Counted from the stretch's first letter, positions 16,596-26,965 are shown. The stretch is 41,098 nucleotides of DNA from Lachnospiraceae bacterium (GCA_024683155.1 JAIKYN010000102.1:1-41098), one strand, 5' to 3'. Numbers and translations are program-made. Notes: generated from the sequence alone by a model not told the origin.

Positions 16596-17978
16596 TCAGG
16601 CCACCTGGGTCAGGTTGTTGATCCAGATCCCCTTCTTGACCAGCACATACCCGATGGCACACTTGATCAGCTCAATGAGCTGGCAACAGACATAAACGGG
16701 TACGATGGGCATATCGGTATAATGGGTCAGCACAAAAGCTAAAGGAATGGCGCAAACCCACACAAAACAGGAATCAAACAGGAACGTGATCAGCGTCTTT
16801 CCTCCGGAGCGGATAATAAAGTAGCTGGCGTTCTCGTAGGAGTACATGGGCATAAACAGGGCAGCTACCACAATAAACTGTGTCGCCAGCGCCTTCACGG
16901 AATCCTCCGTGTTGTAGATATTGGGAAAGGCCGGGGCGATGAGCAGCATCAGAGCGCCGGTGACCACGCAGGCCATCACCGCAAAGAAGGTAAGGCGGGT
17001 TGCTTCCTCCCGCACATCTGCCCTTCCGGCTCCCAGCTCCTGTCCGATGATAATGGCAATGGCACTTCCCATGGAGATAAATACAATGTTAAATACATTG
17101 GAAATGGTGGAGGAAATGTTAAAGGCCGCAATGACCTCCAAGCCACGGATGGCGTAATTCTGGGACAGAACCGCCATGCCCGACGACCACATGAACTCAT
17201 TCACCAGAAGGGGAGAACCCTTGATGATCACGTTCTTAACAAGCGGTCCGGGGATCTCAAAGAAGTGACGGTACGCACCTTTGATAAAGGGATGCTTTGC
17301 GGCATGGGTGTGGGTATAGATCACCATGATCAGCATTTCCACCACACGGGATAAAACCGTGGCAATGGCCGCACCGATAACACCCAGTGCAGGTGCACCG
17401 AATTTACCGTAGATCAGGATATAGTTAAATACCAGGTTCACCAGTACCGCTACGATCCCTGCGGTCATGGGCATAAAGGTCTCGTTGCATTCTCTTAAGG
17501 TTCCGGCATAGGCCTGGCTGATGGCAAAAGGCACCAGATCGATGAGCATCACTGCCAGATACATATGGGCATAGGAAAGGGTTTCCTGAATACCGGCTTC
17601 CTGTCCCTCCTGCTGCAGATACAGCATGATCAGATCATCTCCCAGGAAGGTAAAGATCAGAAGTGCCACAACGGATACGATGGAAATGATGATGATCTTA
17701 AAACGGAAGGTATGGCGCACTCCTTCATGATTGCCCTGTCCATAGAACTGTGCGGTAAAGATACCGGCTCCGGCTACGCCGCCGAAAATACACAGATTAA
17801 ATACAAAGATCAACTGGTTTACAATGGAAACGCCGCTCATCTGCGCCGTTCCGATCTGTCCCACCATGATGTTGTCCAGCATGCCAACAAAATTGGTAAT
17901 ACCGTTCTGGATCATAATGGGAACGACTACCGCAAAAAGATGCAGGTAGAATTCTTTGGTTCCGATCAACTTTTTCAT
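16596..17978 (-). CDS. MATE family efflux transporter
   Basis: 460 aa, about 12 TM helices, MATE signatures (PIMIQNGITNFVGMLDNIMVGQIGTAQMSGVSIVNQL; GAGRADVREEATRL). Confidence 0.95.
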   Translation of the reverse strand: MKKLIGTKEFYLHLFAVVVPIMIQNGITNFVGMLDNIMVGQIGTAQMSGVSIVNQLIFVFNLCIFGGVAGAGIFTAQFYGQGNHEGVRHTFRFKIIIISIVSVVALLIFTFLGDDLIMLYLQQEGQEAGIQETLSYAHMYLAVMLIDLVPFAISQAYAGTLRECNETFMPMTAGIVAVLVNLVFNYILIYGKFGAPALGVIGAAIATVLSRVVEMLIMVIYTHTHAAKHPFIKGAYRHFFEIPGPLVKNVIIKGSPLLVNEFMWSSGMAVLSQNYAIRGLEVIAAFNISSTISNVFNIVFISMGSAIAIIIGQELGAGRADVREEATRLTFFAVMACVVTGALMLLIAPAFPNIYNTEDSVKALATQFIVVAALFMPMYSYENASYFIIRSGGKTLITFLFDSCFVWVCAIPLAFVLTHYTDMPIVPVYVCCQLIELIKCAIGYVLVKKGIWINNLTQVA

Positions 17979-18018
17979 AGCAAAAAATCCTTATTTCTAT
18001 AAAATCCTCTGAATTAAA

Positions 18019-18024
18019 AGTATA
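18019..18024 (-). promoter_or_regulatory. Possible extended -10 promoter for the MATE gene
   Basis: Minus strand TGCTATACT in the intergenic region upstream of 17978; no good -35 seen. Confidence 0.45.
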
Positions 18025-18070
18025 GCATTTTACCCGGAAGATTCCTATAAGATTTCCTTATTTCCGACAA

Positions 18071-18112
18071 AAAAAGGAAGTGCGATACATCGTGTACCTT
18101 CACTTCCTTTTT
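18071..18112 (-). terminator. Intrinsic terminator at the end of the LacI-linked operon
   Basis: aaaaaggaagtg (18071-18082) / cacttccttttt (18101-18112), flanked by T-runs on both strands; could act bidirectionally. Confidence 0.85.
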
Positions 18113-18132
18113 GCCCACACTTTTAGGGATTA

Positions 18133-19248
18133 TTATCTGTATTTTTCAACAATCGCTTCCATTTGTGCCCATTTGCGCTCCATATCCTCCACCAGAGCGA
18201 TCTGGGTACGGGTACGGTCCAGATTGTGATTTGCCCGGTGCACCATGAAATAGGTGTCTCCCTGGAGATGATCCGTCAGGAAACGCATGCCGCATTCCAG
18301 GGTCATGGTCTTTGCCCCATAGGGAAGGAGCCGGATCTCTTCCTGTGTCAGGGCGCCGCCGCAGCCTTCCAGGTATCCTTTTACATAGCATTCAAACAAT
18401 TCCAGAGACAGGGAAACCCTGGACAGGTCCTGCTCATCCTCCACGGCGGTATTGGCACCGAAGCGGATGGAGTCTCCGAAATCATAGATGGATAATCCGG
18501 GCATTACCGTATCCAGGTCAATGACACAGATCCCGCGACCCGTTGCCCCATCCAGCATAATGTTGTTCAGCTTGGTATCGTTATGGGTCACCCGAAGAGG
18601 GATGCGTCCTTTCTTTAACCGCTCCATACAGTAGGACATATCTGCCTGACGGGCTTCGTAAAAGGCGATCTCCTTTTGGACCGAAGCCGCCCGTTTACAT
18701 ACATCTGCACGAACTGCCTCTTCAAAGGTCCGGTAGCGCTTGGGCGTATTGTGAAAATCCGGAATGGTCTCTGCAAGTCTTGAAGCATCAAAACCTGCCA
18801 TCTGGCCGGAGAATCTGCCGAAGGCCACCGCACTTTCATAGAAATCCTCCGGGGTCCGTACCTGATCCAGGGAGATGGCATCTGTGATAAAGGTATACAT
18901 CCGCCAGTAGCTTCCGATGCTGTCTTTATAAAATGCCCGGCCGTCCCCGGCTTTCAGGGGATTTAAGGTTTCCCTTGCAGGATCCCCTCCTCTCTTCTTT
19001 ATCTGCTCCTTCAGATAATCCGTTACCAGCACGATGTTTTCCATGAGCTGTTCCGGGTCCTTGAAGACCTCCTGATTCATCCGCTGGAGGATATACCGGA
19101 CGTCCTTCCCGTTTTCCCTGCAGACTACCAGAAAGGTGTCGTTGATATGACCGTTGCCGTATTTTTCACAGCTGACGGCCACCTCTCCCAGCCCGAAGGC
19201 TTCCAGCGCTTCCTGTTTTTTTTCGCAACACTGTTCCCGTGTCATCAT
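18133..19248 (-). CDS. Phosphotransferase-family sugar kinase, N-acetylhexosamine 1-kinase (NahK)-like
   Basis: CEKYGNGHINDTFLVV N-terminus; kinase motifs RVTHNDTKLNNIMLD and CVIDLDTVMPG. Confidence 0.85.
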   Translation of the reverse strand: MMTREQCCEKKQEALEAFGLGEVAVSCEKYGNGHINDTFLVVCRENGKDVRYILQRMNQEVFKDPEQLMENIVLVTDYLKEQIKKRGGDPARETLNPLKAGDGRAFYKDSIGSYWRMYTFITDAISLDQVRTPEDFYESAVAFGRFSGQMAGFDASRLAETIPDFHNTPKRYRTFEEAVRADVCKRAASVQKEIAFYEARQADMSYCMERLKKGRIPLRVTHNDTKLNNIMLDGATGRGICVIDLDTVMPGLSIYDFGDSIRFGANTAVEDEQDLSRVSLSLELFECYVKGYLEGCGGALTQEEIRLLPYGAKTMTLECGMRFLTDHLQGDTYFMVHRANHNLDRTRTQIALVEDMERKWAQMEAIVEKYR

Positions 19249-19264
19249 TACTGTTTCCTTTGTC

Positions 19265-20194
19265 TTATTTTTCCCAGAGCCGGTCGGGATAAACGCCCTG
19301 CTCCTTTAATGCGGCAATGGCTTTCATTACCGCTTCCTTATCTTCTTTGTAGGTGACGCCGAACCACTTGTCGTTGGTGCGAAGAACCTCCACCTTTGCT
19401 TTCCCCGCAGTTAACAGATCCTGTACCACACTGGGCAGGAAGAATTCTCCCTTTAAAGGATTCTCCCTTACTTTTTCCTCCAGGAAGGTCACAAAATCCC
19501 GTTGCAGATGTTCCAGGATCCCTTCCTGAAAGCCCCACAGGTTCATGGATACCGTGGTGTCCGGATCGATGGGCTGCCAGCTTTCCCCATTGTCTTCGGA
19601 AAAAGCCGCCCCATTTCCCTGACGGATGATCCGGGTCCTCTCCTCGATCTTCTGAAGGTAACCCTCCGGATCCACGGTGCATACCCCGCGGGATACGTAG
19701 CCGTTGTCGGTTAAGGTATTGGATAAACGGTAGCCCACCATGTGGTAAAGCGCAGCATCTTCGCTGCCGGTAAGGGCATCATAGATCATGCGAAAGGCTT
19801 CCGGTCCGTAGTAATCGTCTGCATTGATCACCGCAAAGGGGCCATTCAGTGCCTCCTTACAGCAAAGGATGGCATGACCGGTGCCCCAGGGCTTGGTCCG
19901 TCCCTGTGGTACGGCATAGGTTTTCCCCGCTATTTCGGGAAGTTTATCCAGTTCCTGAAATACGTAGGTCACATCTGCCACTTTGGAGAGTCTGTCTCCT
20001 ACGGACTGCTTAAACTCTTTTTCAATTTCTTTCTTAATAATAAATATTATCTTTTGAAAGCCGGCACGTAAGGCATCGTACACGGAAAAATCAATGATGA
20101 TCTGTCCCTTGTCGTCTACGGGATCGATCTGCTTCAATCCTCCGTAACGGCTGCCCATGCCTGCCGCCATGATCACCAATGTCGGTTGTTTCAT
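19265..20194 (-). CDS. Sugar-phosphate nucleotidyltransferase (NTP_transferase family)
   Basis: LVIMAAGMGSRYGGLKQIDPV signature; GPFAVINADDYYG. Start taken at MKQPTLV (20194), with SD GAAAGGAAAG. Confidence 0.9.
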   Translation of the reverse strand: MKQPTLVIMAAGMGSRYGGLKQIDPVDDKGQIIIDFSVYDALRAGFQKIIFIIKKEIEKEFKQSVGDRLSKVADVTYVFQELDKLPEIAGKTYAVPQGRTKPWGTGHAILCCKEALNGPFAVINADDYYGPEAFRMIYDALTGSEDAALYHMVGYRLSNTLTDNGYVSRGVCTVDPEGYLQKIEERTRIIRQGNGAAFSEDNGESWQPIDPDTTVSMNLWGFQEGILEHLQRDFVTFLEEKVRENPLKGEFFLPSVVQDLLTAGKAKVEVLRTNDKWFGVTYKEDKEAVMKAIAALKEQGVYPDRLWEK

Positions 20195-20216
20195 TGCTTT
20201 CCTCTCTTTTGATCTT

Positions 20217-21485
20217 TCAATTGTTTTCTTTCGGGATCCCGTTTCGCAGTTTATCCATGTAGAATACTTCTCCGGTAACTCTGGACTGCTCGGCTGCATA
20301 AGCCATCAGGTGACTTTCCACGGAACGTTCGATGCTGGAACGGCTTTCTTTTGCTTCGTCCTTATGTTCCATCGCTTCCAGGAAATCCATGGTCAGACGA
20401 TAATCTCCGCCGCCGTGGAACCCTTCCTCGTTGTTAATGGGAATGGTGCGGGTCTCCCCTTCATAGAGGGCATTGGCGGAGTATTTGGTCACGGTGATAT
20501 AATCCTGTGCATCATCTCCCGTAATGTCTCCGTTTTCGCACATGACCTTGATGGTTCGGTGCATCTTGTTGGTCAGACCGCTTAAATGGAAGGTTGCGGT
20601 CACGCCGTTTTCAAACTCGATATCCGTTACCTGGTTATCACATACGTTATTGTCGCACTTAAAGACGCAGCGTCCGTAAGGGCCTTCCCGAAGGGCTTTC
20701 AGGATGCCTTCTTCCGACTGGTCTTCCGTCAGCACCGTTGCCGGCCACTCTCCCCGAATGGGAAGATAGGCTTTCTTACCGTCGAAGCGGCACTTGTCGG
20801 CGCAAGGACAGTCCAGACAGCGATCGGCTGCTCCCTCCGGTGCGTTTTCTGCCTTAAAATAGGACAGATTTCCGAAGGAGGATATCTTCCTTGCATTACT
20901 TCCCACCAGCCACAGCAGGATATCCATGTCGTGACAGGACTTCTGCATGATGATGGGGCTGGAAAGGTCGGAATTTCTCCAGTTGCCCCGCACAAAGGAA
21001 TGGGCCATATGGAAATTGCCCACGTTTTCCGCGTGCTGGATCGTGATCACCTTTCCCAGTTCTCCGGAGTCGATCACCTGCTTAATGGCTGAGAAAAAGC
21101 GGGTATACCGAAGCACATGACAAACCACGATGACAACACCCTTTTCTCTTGCCTTATCCCGGATCTCCAGGCACTCCCGTACATTGGGAGAAATAGGCTT
21201 TTCCAGGAGGATATCGTAGCCAAGATCAATGGCTTCCATGGCCTGTACGTAGTGGTCCCGGTCCATGGTGGCCAGGATCACTGCATCGGCGATCTTACCC
21301 TGTTTAAAAAAGTCTTTGGTATCAGAGAAAACGCCTTCCTTTGGAATATGAAATTCTTCTGCGGCTACCTGCCGCTTTTCTTCACTGATGTCTACCACTG
21401 CCACGATCTCATCCCCGGCCTTTTCGAAGGCGTAGCGGGCGTAGATCATGCCGCGTTGTCCGGCACCGATCAATGCAAGTTTCAT
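20217..21485 (-). CDS. Gfo/Idh/MocA family oxidoreductase with Cys-rich insert
   Basis: N-terminal Rossmann MKLALIGAGQRGMIYARYA, LLEKPISPN (EKP motif), DRCLDCPCADKCRFDGKKAYLP. Confidence 0.95.
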   Translation of the reverse strand: MKLALIGAGQRGMIYARYAFEKAGDEIVAVVDISEEKRQVAAEEFHIPKEGVFSDTKDFFKQGKIADAVILATMDRDHYVQAMEAIDLGYDILLEKPISPNVRECLEIRDKAREKGVVIVVCHVLRYTRFFSAIKQVIDSGELGKVITIQHAENVGNFHMAHSFVRGNWRNSDLSSPIIMQKSCHDMDILLWLVGSNARKISSFGNLSYFKAENAPEGAADRCLDCPCADKCRFDGKKAYLPIRGEWPATVLTEDQSEEGILKALREGPYGRCVFKCDNNVCDNQVTDIEFENGVTATFHLSGLTNKMHRTIKVMCENGDITGDDAQDYITVTKYSANALYEGETRTIPINNEEGFHGGGDYRLTMDFLEAMEHKDEAKESRSSIERSVESHLMAYAAEQSRVTGEVFYMDKLRNGIPKENN

Positions 21486-24400
21486 TTGTTTCCTCTTTTC
21501 TTAAGTGTGAAAGCTGCGGCTCCCCCTGCCAGCAACACGACGGCTGCGATCACAGGAACGGGGGCCCCGGTCTGTTTCGTCTCTTCCACGGTGGTTTCTT
21601 CCGTTATAGAATCTTCGGCCTCTTCCGCATCTGTATCTTCGGCAGAATCTGTAGCGGTTTCAGCCAGGCTCTCGTCTTCCTGCTCCGTTACTTCCACGGT
21701 ATACAGATCATAGGAACCGTCTGCGTTTTCCCCTTCCGTTGCCAGATGGATCACGTCTTCCCGATCATCCGGGGTGGTCATCTTAAGGGACAGGGTATAA
21801 GTACCCGGGGAAAGGTCCGCAGGCACTTTCACGGATCCCGTTACCGATGTACGGCCGGGAAGCCATGTAGTGGTATCAAAATCCTGTATCTGTTCATAGA
21901 CCGCATTTCCTGCAGCATCCTTCAGCATCAGTGTTACCGGGCAGTTATAGTAAACCGGTGCCACACCAAGGTTGTTCCAGACCAGGGTAAGAGCGGTATC
22001 ACTGCCTGCTGCCAGGCGTTCCTCTCTGGTAATGCTGTACAGGCTGTAGTTATAGCCCATGTTGGTAAACAGGGTCTCAATGTTGTATAAATAATCCTCG
22101 TATTCCGGATCGCCCACCTTAAAATCACAGGCGGAGCAAGGTCCCAGCCAGGTGGTATGACTGTCACGGATCTGATCCAGTACGGCACAGATGTTTTCGT
22201 CCAGTGCATTGGTCCTGAAATCCCCGTTGGCAAACTCACCGCCGGAATAGTTTAATTTCCACCAATCCGGCATGGCGCTGGCTGCAATGTCTTCTTCCGT
22301 GGAACCGGGCATATCCGTATTACCGGTAGCTGCCCACTCTAAGAAGGTAGGCGTTCCGCCGTCGCTGGTCACACCGAAGATGTCATTGTAAAGGCCCCAG
22401 TTGTTTTCCGCTGCCACTGCATAGGGCTTACGGATACCGATGCGAACGTTATGGAAGGCATCCTCATAGGACTGCATATACTGCTGTGCCAGTGCAGGAT
22501 CCGGGAATTCTCCGGTACCGGTAGGCCAGGTATGGAACTCTGCCCAGTGCCCTAAGCTTCCCACTTCCACATAGGCGGTAATGGACGGATCATCGTAGCG
22601 CTCTGCCAGAGCCTTTACCACGGAATCGTGATAAGCCTGTAATTTCCTGCTCTTATAGTTGGGGGAGAATCCACATCCGCCAAGCAGCTGATAGATGGTA
22701 TCGCCGTTATAGAAGGTACCTGCGCCTTCACCCTCGGCATTTTCTTCCTCCAGCTCCTCATAGAGCCACTGCGGAATATCCATTCTCTGAATATCCGGAT
22801 CACCGTCTGTGATATTGGGATTATCCATGACAAACCGAAGCACCATACGACAACCCTGTTTCTGCCATTTCTCGAACTGGTACTGCTCTTCAATGGCATC
22901 AAAGGCATAGGTGCCTTTCTCCGGTTCCAGTTCGCTCCACTTAATATCCACATAGATCAGGTTATGTTCGGATAAAATATCCTCCACATCCCCCTCCACG
23001 GTATCGGCCCAGCCGACCCAGCCTTTGTAAGGGTTATTGTGAAAGGCATAAGAAGCCTTGGGATAACAGATCCCTTCTTCTCTGGTTTCTTCAATGGTCT
23101 TACCGATGGTAAGATACCCCTCTGCGGGAAGGACATATTCTCCCTCGTTGGAGTCCGATGCGATCTTCACCTGCTCCGGACTTCCGATGTCTTCCAGATA
23201 CAGCTGCATCAGGCAGGCATCGCTTTCATAGTACTGATAAACGGGAATCCCCTTTTCTTCCGGTGCATCATCCCCGATCACCTTATAAAGCTTTCCCTGA
23301 TCCACTACGAAGGAAACGTTCTCTCTCCCGTCAAAGGAAAATCCTTCTGCTTCCGTTGCGATATAGTACCGGTTTACCGTAGACAGGTCATCATTTCCGG
23401 TGATCATGGTGTATAACTTCTCGCCGGACTTAACTCCCATGAGATTCACCTTGTTCTCATGTCTTGCGGTATTGCATACGCTGTTCCAGTCCGAAAAATC
23501 AAAGTCCTCTGCGCTGATGTTGAATTTGATCCCGTACTTGGGGACTTTGGCGAAGGAACCGGAGGCAGCGTTTCTTGCCGGTGTAAAGCCTTCCGGTGTC
23601 AGACGTTCAAAGGTTTCTTCGTCAGTCTGGCAGTCGTTGCGGTCGATGCAGATATACAGGTCATCGCCGATGGCCTCGGTAAATTCCTGCAGGGCTGCAA
23701 AAGGAACCTTATATTCGGCGCAGTACACGCCTTTCCTCGAAGTCTCCGAAAATACCTTCTCATAGCCTTCCACATTCTGCTTTTTCATGTTCCACTCCAG
23801 GATCACAGGATCGGAGGTGTAGAACAGTTCCAGATTCCGGTCCGGTCCGTAGGAATACCAGTCCTGCACCAGAACATCGCCGGTGTTGTGGTCTTTATAG
23901 CCGCTGTGGATAAAGCCGGTGGAATCGTCATTGTCACAGCCGATGAACAGGCTGGTGGTATAAGCAGCGGAGGATTCCGGATCGGTGACGCCCTTAATGT
24001 AGGTCATAACGTAGAGGGCATCATTATCACGGAAAGCATACAGATCTCCCAGGGAACCTTCTCCCTTTCCAATGGGGGAAATCCCTTTCCAGTCGCTGTC
24101 ATCACCGTCCGGGGTAATGGCAGGTGCTGCTTCATCCAGCGGTGCCACCGCCGTAAGGAATACGGGCGTATCAGGATGCTCCGGATCCGCATCCGGCAGA
24201 AGTTCTCCTTCATCCTCCATACGCACCTGATAGCTTTCACATCCGCCTTCCAGCATGGATACGGGGATCACGATCTCAAATCCGTTGTCTGCTTTATAGA
24301 AAGTCTTTACCGGCGTACCGGTATCGATCTTTTTGCCGTCTTTGGTCTGAAAAATATTGCCGTTGGCCTTTAATTCGTAGGTTGCGGCATCGGTGTTTAT

Positions 24401-25210
24401 ATATACCGTGAAGTTATTACTGAGGGCCTTGGCATCTGCATGCAGGTACAGATTCTCACGGTCCGTTACTGCTTTAAACGCCAGCAGATTGGAATTCTGA
24501 TTGACTGCATCATAGAGGATGGAGCCCCACTGATTTCGGGTTCCTGAAAATTCCTTAGAGGCAATGTAAGCCTCCAGCTCTGCCTCTGTGAGCCCTGTCA
24601 TTTCCTCGGATATGACTTCCTCATAGGCCGGCACGGGCAGGTACTCTCCTACGGTCATGGGACAATCTGCCACATCCACCCAGTTTGCTACGGTTGCTGC
24701 ATGGATCCCGATGGTCTCGGGGTTTCCCATATCTTCCAATGGGATAGAGAATTCCAGTGTCTTCCGGTCATCGGACAAGCCTCGTCCAACCGTGGCATCG
24801 GTTCCCACCAGACCGTCCCACTCCCCGGAATCGCCTTCATAGCGGTACAGGATATCTGTTTCCAGCAGATAGTCTGCGCCGGTAAAGTACAGGTGATCGG
24901 TGGGATCGGCATTGGTATCAAAATAGATGTGCCAGGTATCGAAGTTGGCCGAGCTGGAAAGCTCCATCTTGCCGTATAAGGTATCTTCCGTGGTAAAGGC
25001 GGAAAGCTTGGTGATCACACCGCCGCCGGCAAACAGTGGCGTGATGTGATTCCAGTCTTCCCGGTCACCGTCCATGACAAACGGATTTTCCCCGGCCGCA
25101 TTATCTGCGGCTTCCTCTGCACGGACCGAAAGCATATTCAGCGGCTGCCCCATGGAAAGGAGCAGTGTAAAGATCGCAAAAATAGCAAATAGTCGTTTGA
25201 AACTCTTCAT
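21482..25210 (-). CDS. Secreted cell-surface protein with CBM9-like repeats, a TIM-barrel-like region and a DUF4832-type C-terminal region
   Basis: Signal peptide (MKSFKRLFAIFAIFTLLLSMGQPLNML); repeated DGDxxDWxxI...LYAFxDxDxLY patterns; WSELEPEKGTYAFDAIEEQ; SDTALTLVWNNLGVAPVYYNCPVTLMLKD; C-terminal TM and KKRGNK tail. 4-nt ATGA overlap with the downstream gene. Confidence 0.85.
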   Translation of the reverse strand: MKSFKRLFAIFAIFTLLLSMGQPLNMLSVRAEEAADNAAGENPFVMDGDREDWNHITPLFAGGGVITKLSAFTTEDTLYGKMELSSSANFDTWHIYFDTNADPTDHLYFTGADYLLETDILYRYEGDSGEWDGLVGTDATVGRGLSDDRKTLEFSIPLEDMGNPETIGIHAATVANWVDVADCPMTVGEYLPVPAYEEVISEEMTGLTEAELEAYIASKEFSGTRNQWGSILYDAVNQNSNLLAFKAVTDRENLYLHADAKALSNNFTVYINTDAATYELKANGNIFQTKDGKKIDTGTPVKTFYKADNGFEIVIPVSMLEGGCESYQVRMEDEGELLPDADPEHPDTPVFLTAVAPLDEAAPAITPDGDDSDWKGISPIGKGEGSLGDLYAFRDNDALYVMTYIKGVTDPESSAAYTTSLFIGCDNDDSTGFIHSGYKDHNTGDVLVQDWYSYGPDRNLELFYTSDPVILEWNMKKQNVEGYEKVFSETSRKGVYCAEYKVPFAALQEFTEAIGDDLYICIDRNDCQTDEETFERLTPEGFTPARNAASGSFAKVPKYGIKFNISAEDFDFSDWNSVCNTARHENKVNLMGVKSGEKLYTMITGNDDLSTVNRYYIATEAEGFSFDGRENVSFVVDQGKLYKVIGDDAPEEKGIPVYQYYESDACLMQLYLEDIGSPEQVKIASDSNEGEYVLPAEGYLTIGKTIEETREEGICYPKASYAFHNNPYKGWVGWADTVEGDVEDILSEHNLIYVDIKWSELEPEKGTYAFDAIEEQYQFEKWQKQGCRMVLRFVMDNPNITDGDPDIQRMDIPQWLYEELEEENAEGEGAGTFYNGDTIYQLLGGCGFSPNYKSRKLQAYHDSVVKALAERYDDPSITAYVEVGSLGHWAEFHTWPTGTGEFPDPALAQQYMQSYEDAFHNVRIGIRKPYAVAAENNWGLYNDIFGVTSDGGTPTFLEWAATGNTDMPGSTEEDIAASAMPDWWKLNYSGGEFANGDFRTNALDENICAVLDQIRDSHTTWLGPCSACDFKVGDPEYEDYLYNIETLFTNMGYNYSLYSITREERLAAGSDTALTLVWNNLGVAPVYYNCPVTLMLKDAAGNAVYEQIQDFDTTTWLPGRTSVTGSVKVPADLSPGTYTLSLKMTTPDDREDVIHLATEGENADGSYDLYTVEVTEQEDESLAETATDSAEDTDAEEAEDSITEETTVEETKQTGAPVPVIAAVVLLAGGAAAFTLKKRGNK

Positions 25211-25259
25211 TTTCCCTAATTTCGCCGCAGCGAACCCCTTGTCTGTCCTTTTTGTTACA

Positions 25260-25286
25260 CTTCGGCTACGAAACCCGCAGCCGAAG
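25260..25286 (-). other. Intercistronic hairpin without U-tract downstream of the solute-binding-protein gene
   Basis: cttcggct / agccgaag, 8-bp perfect stem, 11-nt loop; minus-strand continuation TGTAACAAAAAGG is not a T-run. Confidence 0.7.
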
Positions 25287-25314
25287 CGTAAGAATTTCTT
25301 TTATGAAATACGGA

Positions 25315-26865
25315 TCAGTGCTGATAGCCGTTCTCTGCAAAGAATGCGTCCAACTGCTTCTGTACTTCCGCCACATACTCATCGATGCCTGCAGCCTTCA
25401 GCTCATCCAGCGCTGCCTGGTAGTTGCTGTCAAAGTCTACATAACCGCACTCGATGGGTGTGAAACGCTGGTTGATCACTTCGGTGATGGCTGTTTCGAT
25501 CTCAAGGACATTGGAATTGTCGAAGTGGAAAGCGATCACATCACTGGTCTTCGCGTTGTCATCCCAGCTTTCATACATCTTGATAAAGTCATCGGATACG
25601 TCGGAGGTAAACAGTGTGTAATTAGCGTTACGGAACATCCACTCGTAGAAGTAACCTTCAAATGCAGGATCCTTTAATACGATACGGTCGTTCTCGATGT
25701 CATAATTTTCACCCTCGGGACCGTAGATGCAGAACAGATAGTTCTCCCGGCTCTTATATAACCAGTTGAGGAACTTCATGGCGCCTGCAGGGTTTGCTGC
25801 ACTGTAAGGAACACATAATACTTCGCCGCCGCATGCAGTGATGTACTTGTCTGCATCGGGATTTAACAAAAAGCTCTTTAAGGTTGCGTTGGGATCGTTG
25901 GCTCTTACGGAAGAGATGATCTCGTTTTCCTTGCCCAAAGAACCTTCTACCCAAAGGTAGGTACCCTGCTGCATACGAGAATCACGCTCATTGTAGTTGG
26001 TGGTCAGCTCGTCCTTGTAAAGGCCGTCTGCATACATGCTCTGGTTAAACTTAGCCACTTCCTTGAAGGCTTCGGTCTCGAAATAATCGTAAGCTTTCTT
26101 GGTCTCTTCGCCGTAAACCACGGAATCTCCGTATGCACACCAGGTGTACTGCTCATCTGCAAAGTTACGGGTCAGGGGCTTAAAGATGATATCTGCAGGT
26201 CCGTTGAGTTCGGGATACTGCTCTTTTGCCTTGGTTGCAAATTCCTTCAGGTCATCTGCGCTCTTAAGGTCGCTCATGCCCACACCTTCCAGTACGTCAC
26301 TTCTGACGCAAACCAGCTGATACATGCAGGAGGAAGGAGCGTATGCGGAAGGAATGCCGTACTGTACGCCGTTTACCAAGCCGCCTGCCAGCTGTGATTC
26401 AGGAATGACCTTCAGCATATCCGGGCAGTTCTCTTTGATGAGATCGTCCAGAGGCTGGCACTGTGATTTGTTTACCATAGAGGACAGATCGGGAAGACCG
26501 TCCCAGTACAGATCGATGGTCTGATTGGCAGCCAGCATGATATCTTTCTGCTCCCAATACTGATCCCATCCTTTGTAAACCAGTTCTACCTGAATGCCCA
26601 CTTCTTCTGCCAGGCGAGGATTTAACTGATTGTCGATAAAGTTTGCCATAGAGTCTGTTTCTTCACCGGGATACAGGATCACCACAGTGGATACCTCTCC
26701 CGAAGCAGGTGCATCCGCAGCAGGTGTTGCAGTACTATCACTGCTCTGCGTTGTTGTGCTTGCTCCTCCATCTGCAGCAGGTGCTGCTTCCCCGGAACCG
26801 CAGCCTGCCAGCATGGACATTGCACAGGTTGCTGTTAACAAAAGTGCCAGTAGTTTCTTTTTCAT
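25315..26865 (-). CDS. ABC transporter extracellular sugar-binding lipoprotein
   Basis: Lipobox MKKKLLALLLTATCAMSMLAGCGSG; solute-binding protein character; adjacent to two LplB/YtcP-like permease genes. Start set at the lipoprotein Met with SD AAGGAGGG. Confidence 0.93.
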   Translation of the reverse strand: MKKKLLALLLTATCAMSMLAGCGSGEAAPAADGGASTTTQSSDSTATPAADAPASGEVSTVVILYPGEETDSMANFIDNQLNPRLAEEVGIQVELVYKGWDQYWEQKDIMLAANQTIDLYWDGLPDLSSMVNKSQCQPLDDLIKENCPDMLKVIPESQLAGGLVNGVQYGIPSAYAPSSCMYQLVCVRSDVLEGVGMSDLKSADDLKEFATKAKEQYPELNGPADIIFKPLTRNFADEQYTWCAYGDSVVYGEETKKAYDYFETEAFKEVAKFNQSMYADGLYKDELTTNYNERDSRMQQGTYLWVEGSLGKENEIISSVRANDPNATLKSFLLNPDADKYITACGGEVLCVPYSAANPAGAMKFLNWLYKSRENYLFCIYGPEGENYDIENDRIVLKDPAFEGYFYEWMFRNANYTLFTSDVSDDFIKMYESWDDNAKTSDVIAFHFDNSNVLEIETAITEVINQRFTPIECGYVDFDSNYQAALDELKAAGIDEYVAEVQKQLDAFFAENGYQH

Positions 26866-26965
26866 TCGTAACCCTCCTTGTAGGTATATATCAAGCAATC
26901 TTGGATTGCCGGATCACATGGTTGTTGATTGTCTTTTGTTGTCTTTTATTTTCTTTTGTAGTTTG

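Noticed and set aside
20640-20830. Cys-rich insert (RCLDCPCADKC...CDNNVC) in the Gfo/Idh protein as a new metal site
   Set aside because: Similar RCLDCP-type inserts are, to my knowledge, common in this oxidoreductase subfamily, so I do not treat it as novel.
23459-24373. 304-aa plus-strand ORF
   Set aside because: Antisense to the 1242-aa surface protein, no recognisable domain.
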